Below are positions 28,488 through 37,844 of a stretch of DNA of 64,000 nucleotides, in pieces. Location: the NCBI RefSeq assembly GCF_014636315.1, contig NZ_BMED01000003.1, forward strand, positions 186,001-250,000. The letters run 5' to 3'. This DNA is from Parundibacterium terreum. Its GTDB lineage: Bacteria; Pseudomonadota; Gammaproteobacteria; Burkholderiales; Burkholderiaceae_D. Made by a program: the position numbers and the translations under genes. Positions within the stretch are counted from its first letter, which is position 1, and each line of letters opens with the position of its first letter. The notes beneath the pieces are model-generated. The model worked only from the letters and a program-made list of their open reading frames with translations. It was not told where the DNA came from and did not search any database.

Positions 28488-29720
28488 ATGACAAAAGATG
28501 CAAAGAATCTGATCGTTGGTCTCGATATCGGCACCTCCAAAATTGTTGCGGTGGTGGCTGAGGTCATGCCTGATGGGCGCCATGAAGTGATAGGACTCGG
28601 CCAGCACGAATCCAAAGGCCTTAAAAAAGGCGTCGTGGTGAATATCGAGGCGACCGTGGAGTCCATACAGCGTGCGCTGGAAGAGGCGGAGCTGATGGCG
28701 GACTGCAAGATCAGGCATGTCTACACCGGTATCGCAGGCAGCCATATCCGCAGCTTCAACTCCAGCGGCATGGTCGCGATCAAGGACAAGGAAGTCATGG
28801 CCGCCGACGTGTCGCGCGTGATAGAGACGGCGAAGGCAGTCAATATCCCGACCGATCAGCAATTGCTGCATACCGTGCCGCAGGAATTTATCGTTGATAA
28901 CCAGGACGATGTGCGCGAACCGATAGGCATGAGCGGCATACGGCTGGAAGTGAAGGTACATATCGTTACCGGCGCCGTGTCGGCGGTGCAGAACATCGTC
29001 AAGTGCGTGCGCCGTTGCGGGCTGGAAGTGTCGGACCTGATTTTGCAGCCGATGGCATCGGCCGAGGCTGTGCTGACCAAGGATGAAAAAGAACTGGGCG
29101 TGGTGCTGATCGATATCGGTGGTGGCACTACCGACGTCGCTGTATTTAGCGAAGGCGCGATCCGCCACACCGCGGTGATACCGATTGCCGGCGACCAGAT
29201 CACCAACGATATCGCGATGGCCTTGCGCACGCCGACATCGGAGGCGGAAGAAATCAAGCTGCGTTTCGGCGTCGCCAAGCAGGTGCTGGCTGATCCGTCC
29301 GATACGCTGGAAGTGCCCGGCCTGGGTGATCGCGGTCCGCGCTCGCTGTCCAGGCAGGCATTGGCGGCAGTGATAGAGCCGCGGGTGGAAGAGTTGTTCG
29401 CGCTGGTGCATCAGGTTGTACGCGAATCCGGTTATGAAGATGTGCTGTCCAGCGGCATCGTGCTGACGGGCGGTTCATCCATCATGCCGGGCATGGTGGA
29501 GATGGCGGAAGATATTTTCCTGAAGCCTACCCGTCTTGGCATACCTGCTTATGCAGGGCAGTTGGCGGACGTGGTGCGCAGTCCGCGTTACGCGACAGTT
29601 TTAGGTTTGTTGTTGGAGGCGAAGAAGCAGTACATCCGTGGCCATATCGTCACGCGGCAGGAAGGCTCTGCCAAAGCAGTCTGGCAGCGCATGAAAGAGT
29701 GGTTTTTGGGTAATTTTTAG
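28488..29720 (+). CDS. ftsA: Cell division protein FtsA
   Basis: The protein has 410 residues of the actin fold. IVGLDIGTSKIVAVVAE is the N-terminal phosphate loop, GGGTTDVAVF near 213 the second phosphate motif, and GIVLTGGSSIMPGM near 323 the adenosine region. It ends with the amphipathic membrane-targeting helix (VWQRMKEWFLGNF). It tethers FtsZ to the membrane and recruits later division proteins. Confidence 0.97.
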   Translation: MTKDAKNLIVGLDIGTSKIVAVVAEVMPDGRHEVIGLGQHESKGLKKGVVVNIEATVESIQRALEEAELMADCKIRHVYTGIAGSHIRSFNSSGMVAIKDKEVMAADVSRVIETAKAVNIPTDQQLLHTVPQEFIVDNQDDVREPIGMSGIRLEVKVHIVTGAVSAVQNIVKCVRRCGLEVSDLILQPMASAEAVLTKDEKELGVVLIDIGGGTTDVAVFSEGAIRHTAVIPIAGDQITNDIAMALRTPTSEAEEIKLRFGVAKQVLADPSDTLEVPGLGDRGPRSLSRQALAAVIEPRVEELFALVHQVVRESGYEDVLSSGIVLTGGSSIMPGMVEMAEDIFLKPTRLGIPAYAGQLADVVRSPRYATVLGLLLEAKKQYIRGHIVTRQEGSAKAVWQRMKEWFLGNF

Positions 29721-29764
29721 TCGTAAACAGCTTTAAAACAGTCTTAAGTTTTGCATAATCATTT

Positions 29765-29770
29765 TATAAT
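29765..29770 (+). promoter_or_regulatory. Candidate -10 element for an internal ftsZ promoter
   Basis: A perfect TATAAT lies 84-89 bp before the ftsZ start in an AT-rich ftsA-ftsZ spacer. No good -35 stands at normal spacing, so this is a weak call. Internal ftsZ promoters are common in other bacteria. Confidence 0.35.
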
Positions 29771-29853
29771 GTTGTGATATGCAGTATTTAGTCGCTAGTC
29801 GTCACTACCGTGATGCCTATCGACTAAAAGCTGCCAACTTGGAGGAAGTCATG

Positions 29854-31050
29854 ATGGAGTTCGATATGGTCGATAACGCTACACAAGGTACCGTGATCAA
29901 GGTCGTCGGCGTCGGTGGCGCAGGCGGTAATGCAGTACAGCACATGATCAACAAAGGTGTGTCCGGCGTTGAGTTCATTGCTGCCAACACGGATGCCCAG
30001 GCGCTTACACAATCCAAGGCGCATAACGTAATCCAGATCGGCGAGACCGGTCTGGGTGCGGGTATGAAACCGGAAGTAGGTCGCAAGCTGGCTGAAGAAT
30101 CACGTTCACGCATCGAAGATGCACTGCGCGGCGCGCACATGGTGTTCATCGCTGCCGGCATGGGCGGTGGTACAGGAACCGGAGCCGCACCTGTTGTTGC
30201 TCAGGTTGCGAAAGAACTGGGTGCACTGACCGTGGCAGTGGTGTCCAAGCCATTTTCTTACGAAGGTAAGAAATGCATGGATATCGCTGACGAAGGTCTG
30301 GATGCTTTATCCCAGCACGTGGATTCGCTGATCATCATCCTGAACGAAAAGCTGGAAGAGATCTACGAAGACGACAGCATGATCGAATGGCTGCAACATG
30401 CCGATGACGTATTGAACAATGCAGTAGCGGGTATTGCAGAGATCATCAATGTGCCTGGCCACATCAACGTCGACTTCAATGACGTGAAGACCATCATGGG
30501 CGAGCAGGGCAAGGCAATGATGGGTACGGCGACTGCTTCCGGCGTCGATCGTGCACGTATCGCTGCTGAGCAGGCCGTTGCTTCGCCGCTGCTGGATGGC
30601 ATCGACCTGTCCGGCGCGCGCGGCGTGCTGGTCAACGTTACTGCCAGCCGTAGCCTGAAAGGTAAGGAAATCAAGGAAGTGATGGCGGCAGTACGCGCCT
30701 TCGCCGCTCCGGATGCGTCGATTGCGCAAGGTATCGCGTATGACGACACCATGGGCGACGATATCCGCGTGACCGTAGTTGCTACCGGCCTGGGCCGCGG
30801 CAAGAAAAACATCCAGCTGGTGCAAACACCGGTGCTGCGCACAGGTACCCATAACGAACCTGTAATGGGCACACCGATGATGGCTTCCGGCACGATGACT
30901 GCCGGTGCAGCGACGACAGCAGGGTTTGAAGGCTTGACCAAACCTGCAGTATGGCGCCGTGAATCGGCATCGGATACGGTGCGGGCTCTGGAAAAGAACG
31001 GCATGGAGACCTACGATATCCCCGCCTTCCTGCGCAAGCAAGCCGATTAA
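29854..31050 (+). CDS. ftsZ: Cell division GTPase FtsZ
   Basis: The protein has 398 residues. I chose the second of two adjacent ATGs (29851/29854) because the protein then begins MEFDMVDN, as in related betaproteobacteria, with GGAGG 8 bases upstream. The tubulin signature GGGTGTG is at 104-110. The C-terminal conserved peptide DIPAFLRKQAD, which binds FtsA and ZapD, is intact at the end. It forms the Z ring. A palindrome and a terminator follow. Confidence 0.97.
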   Translation: MEFDMVDNATQGTVIKVVGVGGAGGNAVQHMINKGVSGVEFIAANTDAQALTQSKAHNVIQIGETGLGAGMKPEVGRKLAEESRSRIEDALRGAHMVFIAAGMGGGTGTGAAPVVAQVAKELGALTVAVVSKPFSYEGKKCMDIADEGLDALSQHVDSLIIILNEKLEEIYEDDSMIEWLQHADDVLNNAVAGIAEIINVPGHINVDFNDVKTIMGEQGKAMMGTATASGVDRARIAAEQAVASPLLDGIDLSGARGVLVNVTASRSLKGKEIKEVMAAVRAFAAPDASIAQGIAYDDTMGDDIRVTVVATGLGRGKKNIQLVQTPVLRTGTHNEPVMGTPMMASGTMTAGAATTAGFEGLTKPAVWRRESASDTVRALEKNGMETYDIPAFLRKQAD

Positions 31051-31055
31051 GCTTT

Positions 31056-31154
31056 CCAGGCTACTGCGCGGCCCGATCTTGAGTCTGCGATGCTCACCGT
31101 ACTAAAGTACGGCTGCGCTTCTTAACTCAACCTCGGGCCGCTCGCTACGCCTGG
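31056..31154. repeat. 99-bp imperfect palindrome after ftsZ
   Basis: Nested arms share one centre near 31105: CCAGGC/GCCTGG outermost, GGCCCGA/TCGGGCC next, GAGT/ACTC, and CCGTACT/AGTACGG flanking AA in the middle. It could fold into a long stem in RNA or a cruciform in DNA. It resembles the REP-like intergenic elements of betaproteobacteria; no second copy was noticed in this window. Confidence 0.6.
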
Positions 31155-31190
31155 CGCGTGGTTCTTGTTGAGAGCGCCAGTTTAACCTTG

Positions 31191-31213
31191 ACGCCGGCTT
31201 TGCCGGCGTTTTG
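31191..31213 (+). terminator. Rho-independent terminator at the end of the dcw cluster
   Basis: ACGCCGGC and GCCGGCGT pair around TTT, followed by TTTTGCTTT. It lies about 140 bp after the ftsZ stop, downstream of the palindrome. Confidence 0.8.
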
Positions 31214-31353
31214 CTTTCTGCACAAAATTGCAGACTCAGGCATACTGGCGTCCAGCACTCAGCCCGAGCATTTTTCCTATGCTGTATCCAAGCCGTATTG
31301 GTGCAGCGTATGGATTGCCAGTGCTTTTCCCATAATTTAAACAGGAGTCAAAC

Positions 31354-31860
31354 ATGACCATCAAAATCGGTGACAAATTGCCTGAAGGCACGCTGGCGGA
31401 ATTTATTGAAGTGGAATCCGAAGGTTGCTCGCTCGGCCCGAATACGTTCAAGGTGTCCGAACTGACCAAGGGCAAGACGATTGCCGTGTTCGGCCTACCA
31501 GGCGCATTTACACCGACTTGCTCTGCCAAGCATGTGCCAGGCTATGTGCAGCACGCGGCTGAACTGAAAGCCAAGGGCGTGGATGAAATCTGGTGTATTT
31601 CCGTGAACGACGCCTTCGTGATGGGCGCGTGGGGCCGTGAACAAAAATCGACAGGCATCGTGCGCATGATGGCGGACGGTAATGCCGACTTCAGCAAGGC
31701 TCTGGGCCTGGATGCTGACTTCAGCAAGTTCAATATGGGTACTCGTTCGCAGCGCTATTCGATGCTGGTAGTGGACGGCACAGTGAAACAACTGAATATC
31801 GAAGCAGCGGGCAAGTTTGAAGTGTCCAATGCAGAAACCCTGCTGGCACAATTGGCCTGA
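31354..31860 (+). CDS. Peroxiredoxin, Prx5 type
   Basis: The protein has 168 residues with a thioredoxin-fold redoxin domain. The peroxidatic cysteine Cys56 sits in GLPGAFTPTCSAKHVPGY, the Prx5 signature. The C-terminal TRSQRYSMLVVDG segment carries the active-site arginine context. It reduces hydroperoxides using glutathione/glutaredoxin or thioredoxin. A GAG-rich ribosome site (AGGAGTC) precedes the ATG. It has its own terminator at both sides, so it is probably monocistronic between ftsZ and lpxC, a common place in betaproteobacteria. Confidence 0.93.
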   Translation: MTIKIGDKLPEGTLAEFIEVESEGCSLGPNTFKVSELTKGKTIAVFGLPGAFTPTCSAKHVPGYVQHAAELKAKGVDEIWCISVNDAFVMGAWGREQKSTGIVRMMADGNADFSKALGLDADFSKFNMGTRSQRYSMLVVDGTVKQLNIEAAGKFEVSNAETLLAQLA

Positions 31861-31879
31861 TTCATTTGAGACTTTAAGA

Positions 31880-31905
31880 AACGGCGCCGGGTGCGCCGTT
31901 TTTTT
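31880..31905 (+). terminator. Rho-independent terminator after the peroxiredoxin gene
   Basis: AACGGCGC and GCGCCGTT pair around CGGGT, followed by TTTTT. Confidence 0.85.
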
Positions 31906-31988
31906 ATGGCGCGGTAGCGATGCCCGATTCATCCAGGCTACTTGGCGAGCCTTGTCGGCGTTGCTAAATGGCTACTGACGCAATGGCC

Positions 31989-32019
31989 TTGCATCTTGAA
32001 GCGGGCAAAACTATATAAT
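31989..32019 (+). promoter_or_regulatory. Candidate lpxC promoter adjacent to the start codon
   Basis: A perfect TATAAT at 32014-32019 lies only 6 bases before the lpxC ATG at 32026. A TTGCAT at 31989-31994 stands 19 bp upstream, a long spacer. Transcription would begin at or next to the ATG. Confidence 0.5.
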
Positions 32020-32025
32020 AGTGCG

Positions 32026-32961
32026 ATGCTAAAACAGAGAACCATCAAAAAACTTGTCAAAACCATAGGCGTCGGTGTTCACTCCGGTACCAAGGTTGAC
32101 CTGATCCTGCGCCCCGCTGCGCCCAATACTGGTATCGTGTTCAGTCGTATCGACCTGGACCCACCGGTTGTCTTCCCCGCATTTGCAACCAATGTCGGCG
32201 ATACCCGCATGGCTTCCACCCTGGTTAACGAAGGTGCAAAAGTTTCTACGGTGGAGCATTTGTTGTCCGCCTGTGCGGGTCTTGGCATAGACAATCTGTA
32301 TGTGGACGTCAGCGCAGAAGAAATTCCCATCATGGACGGTTCGGCATCGTCGTTCGTTTATCTGTTGCAGCAGGCCGGCATGCAGGAACAGGATGCGGCC
32401 AAGAAATTTATCCGCGTGCTGAAACCGGTGGAAATCCGCGAGGGCAGCGGCAAATCGGAAAAATGGGCGAGGCTGGATCCTTTTGAAGGTTTCAAGCTGC
32501 ATTTCTTTATCGAATTCAATCATCCTGCGGTGGATGGCACAACCCAGACCGCCGAGGTCGATTTTGCCAAAGTGTCTTACGTGAAGGATGTCGCCAGGGC
32601 ACGTACCTTTGGCTTCATGCAGGATGTGGAGATGCTGCGCGGCATAGGCCTTGCGCGCGGCGGTTCGATGGAAAACGCGATCGTGATGGATGAGTATCGC
32701 ATTTTGAACGCGGATGGCTTGCGTTTTGACGATGAGTTTGTGCGCCACAAGATACTGGATGCGATCGGCGATCTGTACCTGATCGGTCATCCTTTGCTGG
32801 CCAGTTATACCGCGCACAAGTCAGGCCATGGCCTGAATAATCAGTTGCTGCGTGCCTTGCTGGAACAACCGGATGCGTATGAGATTGTCAGCTTTGATAC
32901 TTTGAGCGACGCTCCCGAATCGTATGTGCTGCAAGAGCATCGTGAGTGGGCGTTGACGTAA
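32026..32961 (+). CDS. lpxC: UDP-3-O-acyl-GlcNAc deacetylase LpxC
   Basis: The protein has 311 residues from the ATG at 32026 (MLKQRTIKK), the normal start; an upstream in-frame ATG at 31942 would add 28 unrelated residues across the promoter-like region. Zinc ligand His78 lies in [15 protein letters not shown], and the second signature [16 protein letters not shown] is near 264-280. It carries out the committed step of lipid A synthesis and is inhibited by hydroxamates in other species. No Shine-Dalgarno precedes the start, which fits a leaderless message. A strong terminator follows. Confidence 0.96.
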   Translation: MLKQRTIKKLVKTIGVGVHSGTKVDLILRPAAPNTGIVFSRIDLDPPVVFPAFATNVGDTRMASTLVNEGAKVSTVEHLLSACAGLGIDNLYVDVSAEEIPIMDGSASSFVYLLQQAGMQEQDAAKKFIRVLKPVEIREGSGKSEKWARLDPFEGFKLHFFIEFNHPAVDGTTQTAEVDFAKVSYVKDVARARTFGFMQDVEMLRGIGLARGGSMENAIVMDEYRILNADGLRFDDEFVRHKILDAIGDLYLIGHPLLASYTAHKSGHGLNNQLLRALLEQPDAYEIVSFDTLSDAPESYVLQEHREWALT

Positions 32962-32980
32962 TTGCAGTAAAAAGCTCATA

Positions 32981-33008
32981 AAAAAAGGTCCTGTTGCGGA
33001 CCTTTTTT
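32981..33008. terminator. Bidirectional terminator between lpxC and the DUF721 gene
   Basis: AAAAAAGGTCC and GGACCTTTTTT pair around TGTTGC. The A/T tracts on both sides would serve both convergent genes. Confidence 0.88.
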
Positions 33009-33047
33009 CTTGTCAAAACATTCCTGAAATAGCACCCAGCCGTACGC

Positions 33048-33548
33048 TTATTTTTGCTGATGCCGTTTCACCAGATTTTGCAGGGCCGCGATCAAAGCGG
33101 CATTTTGCGGGGTGTCTTCCAGGCTGCTTCCAAGATTGTCGAAGGCTCTCAGCGCCTGATTCGACAACAGGGCCTGCTTGGCAGGTGCTGATCTTTCCAC
33201 AATTCTTCTTACTTGTACTTTGATTCGGATTGCGTTAATCTGCCATCCCCGCTGCTGCAAAGCATCTTGCAATTTAGGCAACTGTTGTTTTAGCCTGCTT
33301 GCCAGTGCAGCATTGGGAGTGGACAAGGTTAATTGTCCTTCTGCTAATTGCAAAACATCGCAAGCATCAAACATCGCGGGCAGGATCGCCCCGCAATCTT
33401 TTTGTAGTGAAGCATTGCGCCTGACGGTAGGCAATAAGGGCGCGATTTTGTCATTGGCGCGCAAAAAATCTGCCGCACCGCTAGTGACATTCAGTTTTCG
33501 CGTGCGCTTGATGTTGATTCTATATGGAGGAGGTGACGATGGCTGCAT
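33048..33548 (-). CDS. DUF721 protein, DciA-like
   Basis: The protein has 166 residues from the ATG at 33548 (MQPSSPPPYRINIKR), with AAGG upstream. Further upstream in-frame ATGs would extend into the neighbouring gene. The DUF721 core (about 20-125) shows a KH-like pattern: LRANDKIAPLLPTVRRNASLQKDC near the start and LASRLKQQLPKLQDALQQ near the middle. Members known as DciA load the replicative helicase where DnaC/DnaI is absent. Position next to lpxC and divergent from an M23 peptidase is conserved in betaproteobacteria. The helicase-loader role is inferred from family. Confidence 0.75.
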   Translation of the reverse strand: MQPSSPPPYRINIKRTRKLNVTSGAADFLRANDKIAPLLPTVRRNASLQKDCGAILPAMFDACDVLQLAEGQLTLSTPNAALASRLKQQLPKLQDALQQRGWQINAIRIKVQVRRIVERSAPAKQALLSNQALRAFDNLGSSLEDTPQNAALIAALQNLVKRHQQK

Positions 33549-33611
33549 GGATGGAACCTTACCACAAAGCCCTGTCCCGGTCATGCCGGGTACAGCTGCC
33601 GGAGTGAACTG

Positions 33612-34565
33612 ATGCAGATAATTTTGATGCATTCCCGCTTCACGCAAGCCAAATCGGTCACTTTGACGACCCGGCATGTGCTGCTCTCGGCCTTCGCCTT
33701 CTTTTTCCTGATTATGCTGTGTTCCGCCATGATGGCGGCACTAACCTTGCGTCTGGCGAGCGGGGACGTGCCGCTATTGCGCGATTTCGTTCCGGCGGCG
33801 ACCGTCAATGATCCCAATGCCAAAGACAAGTACCTCAAAGAAAACCTGGCTGCAATGGCGGTCAAGCTGGGGGAAATGCAAGCCCAGTTGATGCGTCTGG
33901 ATGCATTGGGCGAGCGTGTGCAGGGGCTGGCCGGCGTCAAGCCGGAAGAGTTCAATTTCAAGGAGCTGCCTGCCCGAGGCGGCGTTGAAATGTCCAGCAG
34001 GGGCCCTGCCAAGGAATTGAACATGTCGGAATTTCAACTGGCGCTGGAGGCGATGTCCAAGGACGTCGAGCACCGCTCGGATTTCATGAATGTGGTTGAA
34101 ACCAAACTGATGGGGCTAAAGGTGCAGGCCAAGCTCTTGCCGACGATACAACCGGTGAACGTAACTTACAGCGCGTCCACCTTTGGCTGGCGGCTTGATC
34201 CGTTCACCGGGCGCAGCGCTTTTCATGAAGGCATCGATTTTCCGGCGCCTACCGGCACGCCTATAGTCGCCGCTGCTGGCGGCGTGGTGATTGCGGCAGA
34301 ATTTCACCCTCAGTTCGGCAATATGCTGGAGATTGATCATGGTGGCGACATCATGACGCGCTATGCACATACCTCCCGCATCTATGTGAAGGTAGGGGAT
34401 ATCGTCAAGCGCGGCCAGCATGTAGCCGACATAGGTTCCACCGGCCGCTCCACCGGCTCCCACCTGCATTTTGAGGTACACCTGAAGGGCGTACCGCAAA
34501 ACCCGAATAAATTCCTGCAAGCCGGTGCAAACCAGGCCAATCTGGCAGAGTTAAGCAAAAAATAA
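33612..34565 (+). CDS. M23-family peptidase, membrane-anchored
   Basis: The protein has 317 residues. One N-terminal membrane helix (about 22-48) precedes a helical coiled-coil-like part and a C-terminal LytM/M23 domain (about 200-300). The zinc motif HxxxD is seen in FHEGIDFPAP and the HxH in SHLHFEVH; the third-part motif RYAHTS lies between. The metal ligands look complete, so it may be an active peptidoglycan endopeptidase rather than an EnvC-like activator. It is divergent from the DUF721 gene by about 60 bp and precedes secA. Its substrate bond is unknown. Confidence 0.85.
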   Translation: MQIILMHSRFTQAKSVTLTTRHVLLSAFAFFFLIMLCSAMMAALTLRLASGDVPLLRDFVPAATVNDPNAKDKYLKENLAAMAVKLGEMQAQLMRLDALGERVQGLAGVKPEEFNFKELPARGGVEMSSRGPAKELNMSEFQLALEAMSKDVEHRSDFMNVVETKLMGLKVQAKLLPTIQPVNVTYSASTFGWRLDPFTGRSAFHEGIDFPAPTGTPIVAAAGGVVIAAEFHPQFGNMLEIDHGGDIMTRYAHTSRIYVKVGDIVKRGQHVADIGSTGRSTGSHLHFEVHLKGVPQNPNKFLQAGANQANLAELSKK

Positions 34566-34814
34566 GCTTGATTTTAGACGCTTCACCACCAATTGCCCTT
34601 GGTGTTGTCGCTTAAGAATCAGGCTATGCCTGACAGGATGTGCCAAATTGTAGTGAAAACCGTGTATCTGCTGATGTTTCCGGCACTGCATGGTAAAATC
34701 ATCAGTTAGCCTGCATTTGCTTTTTGTTGCTGTTAGATCAAGCCCGGCCCATTTTGCCTTGCGAATTCTTGCAGCGTTTTCAAGTACTTACTTAATCCAC
34801 AGTTCATTCATAGC
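34566..34814. other. secA upstream region with inverted repeats
   Basis: It holds an imperfect hairpin between about 34568 and 34626 (CACCAA/TTGGTG inside TTGATT/AATCAG) and a small CAGGC-TAT-GCCTG hairpin directly after. These may end M23 transcription. The 20 bases before the secA ATG lack an obvious Shine-Dalgarno sequence. No secM-like gene is seen. Confidence 0.35.
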
Positions 34815-37580
34815 ATGTCATTTCTGACCAAGATATTCGGTAGCCGCAACCAGCGGCTCTTGAAGCAATACCAAAAAACCGTGCGTGAGATCAACGCACT
34901 GGAACCGCAGCTTGAAGCCTTGTCGGATGAGCAATTGCAAGCGAAAACGCCTGAATTCCAGGCGCGCCTCGCCAAAGGCGAAGAGCTGGATGCAATCTTG
35001 CCGGAAGCCTTTGCTGTCTGCCGTGAAGCCAGCAAGCGGGTACTGAAAATGCGCCACTTCGACGTGCAGATGATAGGTGGCATGGTTCTGCATTATGGCA
35101 AAATTGCCGAGATGGGCACCGGCGAGGGTAAAACCTTGATGGCAACCCTGCCCACTTACCTGAATGCCCTGTCAGGCAAAGGTGTGCACGTCGTGACCGT
35201 CAATGATTACCTGGCGCAGCGCGATGCCGAATGGATGGGCAAGTTGTACGGCTGGCTGGGCCTGAGCACTGGCGTCAACCTGTCTCAACTGGATCACGAT
35301 GCCAAGCAACTGGCTTATGCTTCCGATATCACTTATGGCACCAATAACGAATTCGGTTTCGATTATCTGCGTGACAATATGGTGTATGAAGCCAAGGACA
35401 GGGTTCAGCGCGTATTGAATTTCGCCGTGGTCGATGAAGTCGATTCCATCCTGATTGATGAGGCGCGTACGCCGCTGATCATTTCCGGCCAGGCAGAAAA
35501 CCATACCGACCTGTACTACAAGATCAATGAAGTGCCCAAGCTGCTGACTTTGCAGATAGGCGAAGAAACACCGGATGGCAAAGGCCACATCGAAGTGCCG
35601 GGTGACTATACCAAGGATGAAAAATCGCATCAGGTATTGCTGACCGAAGCAGGCCACGACAACGCGGAACGCATCCTGACCCAGATGGGGCTGTTGCCTG
35701 AAGGCGCGTCGCTGTATGACGCTGCCAACATCACGCTGATCCATCACCTGTACGCCGCCTTGCGCGCGCATGCGCTGTACTTCAAGGATCAGCACTATGT
35801 GGTGCAGAACAATGAAGTCGTGATCGTCGATGAATTTACCGGCCGCCTGATGACAGGCCGCCGCTGGTCCGACGGCCTGCACCAGGCTGTGGAAGCGAAG
35901 GAAGGCGTCAAGATCCAGAACGAAAACCAGACACTGGCTTCCATCACTTTCCAGAATTACTTCCGTATGTATGTTCGCCTGTCCGGCATGACCGGTACGG
36001 CCGACACGGAAGCCTACGAATTCCAGGAAATCTATGGACTGGAAACCGTCGTCATTCCTCCAAACCGTCCCTCGCAGCGTAAAGACAGGCAGGATCAGGT
36101 CTACAAATCCGCCGAGGAAAAATACGGCGCGATGCTGAAAGACATACAGGATTGCTACAAGCGCGGACAGCCCGTGCTGGTGGGTACGACGTCGATTGAG
36201 AATTCCGAACTGTTGTCTGGCATCCTGGAGAAGGCCAAGCTGCCGCACAATGTGTTGAACGCGAAGCAGCATGCGCGCGAAGCGGAAATCATTGCGCAGG
36301 CTGGTCGTCCTAAGGGCATTACTATTGCAACCAATATGGCCGGTCGCGGTACCGACATCGTATTGGGCGGCAATGTGGCGAAGCAGGTGCAGTTGATCGA
36401 AGCGGACGACAGCTTGTCGGACGCGGAAAAGCAGCAAAAAGCCAAGGTGCTGAGCGACGAATGGCAGTCCCTGCATGAGCATGTCGTCAATGCCGGCGGC
36501 CTGCACATCATCGGTACCGAGCGTCACGAATCCCGCCGTGTGGATAACCAGTTGCGTGGTCGTTCCGGCCGTCAGGGTGATCCAGGGTCTTCACGTTTCT
36601 ACCTGTCGCTGGACGATACGCTGCTGCGTATTTTTGCCGGTGACCGGGTGCGCGCGATCATGGACAGGCTGAAGATGCCGGAAGGTGAACCGATTGAAGC
36701 GGGCATCGTTTCCCGCTCTATAGAATCGGCGCAGCGCAAGGTGGAAGCGCGCAACTTCGATATCCGTAAACAATTGCTGGAATATGACGACGTTGCCAAT
36801 GATCAGCGTAAAGTTATTTATCAGCAGCGTAATGAGTTGCTGGAAGCCCAGGATATTTCCGAACTGATGTCGTCCCTGCGCGCAGGCATGTTCCAGGACA
36901 TCGTTCGCACCTATGTGCCGGAAGAGTCGGTCGAAGAGCAATGGGATATCCCTGCGCTGGAAGCGACACTGGCCGGCGAATGGGCGCTGGACGTGCCTCT
37001 GCAAAAAATGTTGAAGGAAGAAGCCGACATCAATGACGAGGACATCCTGGAGCGCGTGCAGAAAGCGGCTGATGCTGCCTACGACGCCAAGGTCGCACTG
37101 GTCGGCAAAGAGTCATTCGGCGGTTTCGAGCGTAGTGTCATGCTGCAGAATATCGATAACCACTGGCGTGAACATCTGGCGGCGCTGGATCATCTGCGCC
37201 AGGGCATCCATTTGCGTGGCTATGCACAGAAAAATCCTAAGCAGGAATACAAGCGCGAAGCGTTTGAACTGTTCGGCCAGATGCTGGATCTGATCAAGAG
37301 CGAAGTGGTCCGTACCGTCGTCACGGTACGCATACAGTCGCGTGAAGAGATCGAGGCAGCGGAAGAGCAATTTGCGCAGCCTGCATTGGAAAACGTGCAT
37401 TACCAGCACGCCGACTTTGATGCGAATGCCACGCCGGAAGAAATGCTGGCGCCGACAGCCCATGCCGAAGATGACCGCTCTGAGCCAGAGGTCAACCACG
37501 GTTTGAAAGTCGGCCGTAATGACCCTTGCCCTTGCGGCAGCGGCAAGAAGTACAAGCAATGCCACGGTAAGCTGGCGTAA
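34815..37580 (+). CDS. secA: Preprotein translocase ATPase SecA
   Basis: The protein has 921 residues. Walker A GTGEGKT is at 101-107, [21 protein letters not shown] is the DEAD-like region, and [13 protein letters not shown] and [25 protein letters not shown] mark the second nucleotide-binding domain. The C-terminal zinc finger [14 protein letters not shown], which binds SecB and phospholipid, is intact. It drives Sec-dependent export. A strong terminator follows. Confidence 0.97.
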   Translation: MSFLTKIFGSRNQRLLKQYQKTVREINALEPQLEALSDEQLQAKTPEFQARLAKGEELDAILPEAFAVCREASKRVLKMRHFDVQMIGGMVLHYGKIAEMGTGEGKTLMATLPTYLNALSGKGVHVVTVNDYLAQRDAEWMGKLYGWLGLSTGVNLSQLDHDAKQLAYASDITYGTNNEFGFDYLRDNMVYEAKDRVQRVLNFAVVDEVDSILIDEARTPLIISGQAENHTDLYYKINEVPKLLTLQIGEETPDGKGHIEVPGDYTKDEKSHQVLLTEAGHDNAERILTQMGLLPEGASLYDAANITLIHHLYAALRAHALYFKDQHYVVQNNEVVIVDEFTGRLMTGRRWSDGLHQAVEAKEGVKIQNENQTLASITFQNYFRMYVRLSGMTGTADTEAYEFQEIYGLETVVIPPNRPSQRKDRQDQVYKSAEEKYGAMLKDIQDCYKRGQPVLVGTTSIENSELLSGILEKAKLPHNVLNAKQHAREAEIIAQAGRPKGITIATNMAGRGTDIVLGGNVAKQVQLIEADDSLSDAEKQQKAKVLSDEWQSLHEHVVNAGGLHIIGTERHESRRVDNQLRGRSGRQGDPGSSRFYLSLDDTLLRIFAGDRVRAIMDRLKMPEGEPIEAGIVSRSIESAQRKVEARNFDIRKQLLEYDDVANDQRKVIYQQRNELLEAQDISELMSSLRAGMFQDIVRTYVPEESVEEQWDIPALEATLAGEWALDVPLQKMLKEEADINDEDILERVQKAADAAYDAKVALVGKESFGGFERSVMLQNIDNHWREHLAALDHLRQGIHLRGYAQKNPKQEYKREAFELFGQMLDLIKSEVVRTVVTVRIQSREEIEAAEEQFAQPALENVHYQHADFDANATPEEMLAPTAHAEDDRSEPEVNHGLKVGRNDPCPCGSGKKYKQCHGKLA

Positions 37581-37602
37581 GCTTCAGTAGAAATGGTGAA
37601 TA

Positions 37603-37634
37603 AAAAGGGGCAGAGTTTCTGCCCCTTTTGTTTG
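37603..37634 (+). terminator. Rho-independent terminator after secA
   Basis: AAAAGGGGCAGA and TCTGCCCCTTTT form a 12-bp stem around GTT, followed by GTTTG. Confidence 0.85.
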
Positions 37635-37844
37635 GGGCGGCGGTTTTTCAGGCTGCTTGCTTTATAATGATTTGCAGGTGATTGCTGCCGGCTGCAGTAA
37701 AGACCCCACCTAGTATTGATCACATCGATCGCATTGATTTCAACAGGCACATCGTGCCGATATCGGCTGAGCTTGCCGATAGCCGCTTTAAGGCAGCCCT
37801 CAATGGCGCTGCTGCACTATTACTTAAGGAGGTGGTACCCGCCT

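Noticed and set aside
31942..32025. Upstream lpxC start at 31942
   Set aside because: The added residues do not match LpxC proteins and would be encoded by the promoter-like sequence.
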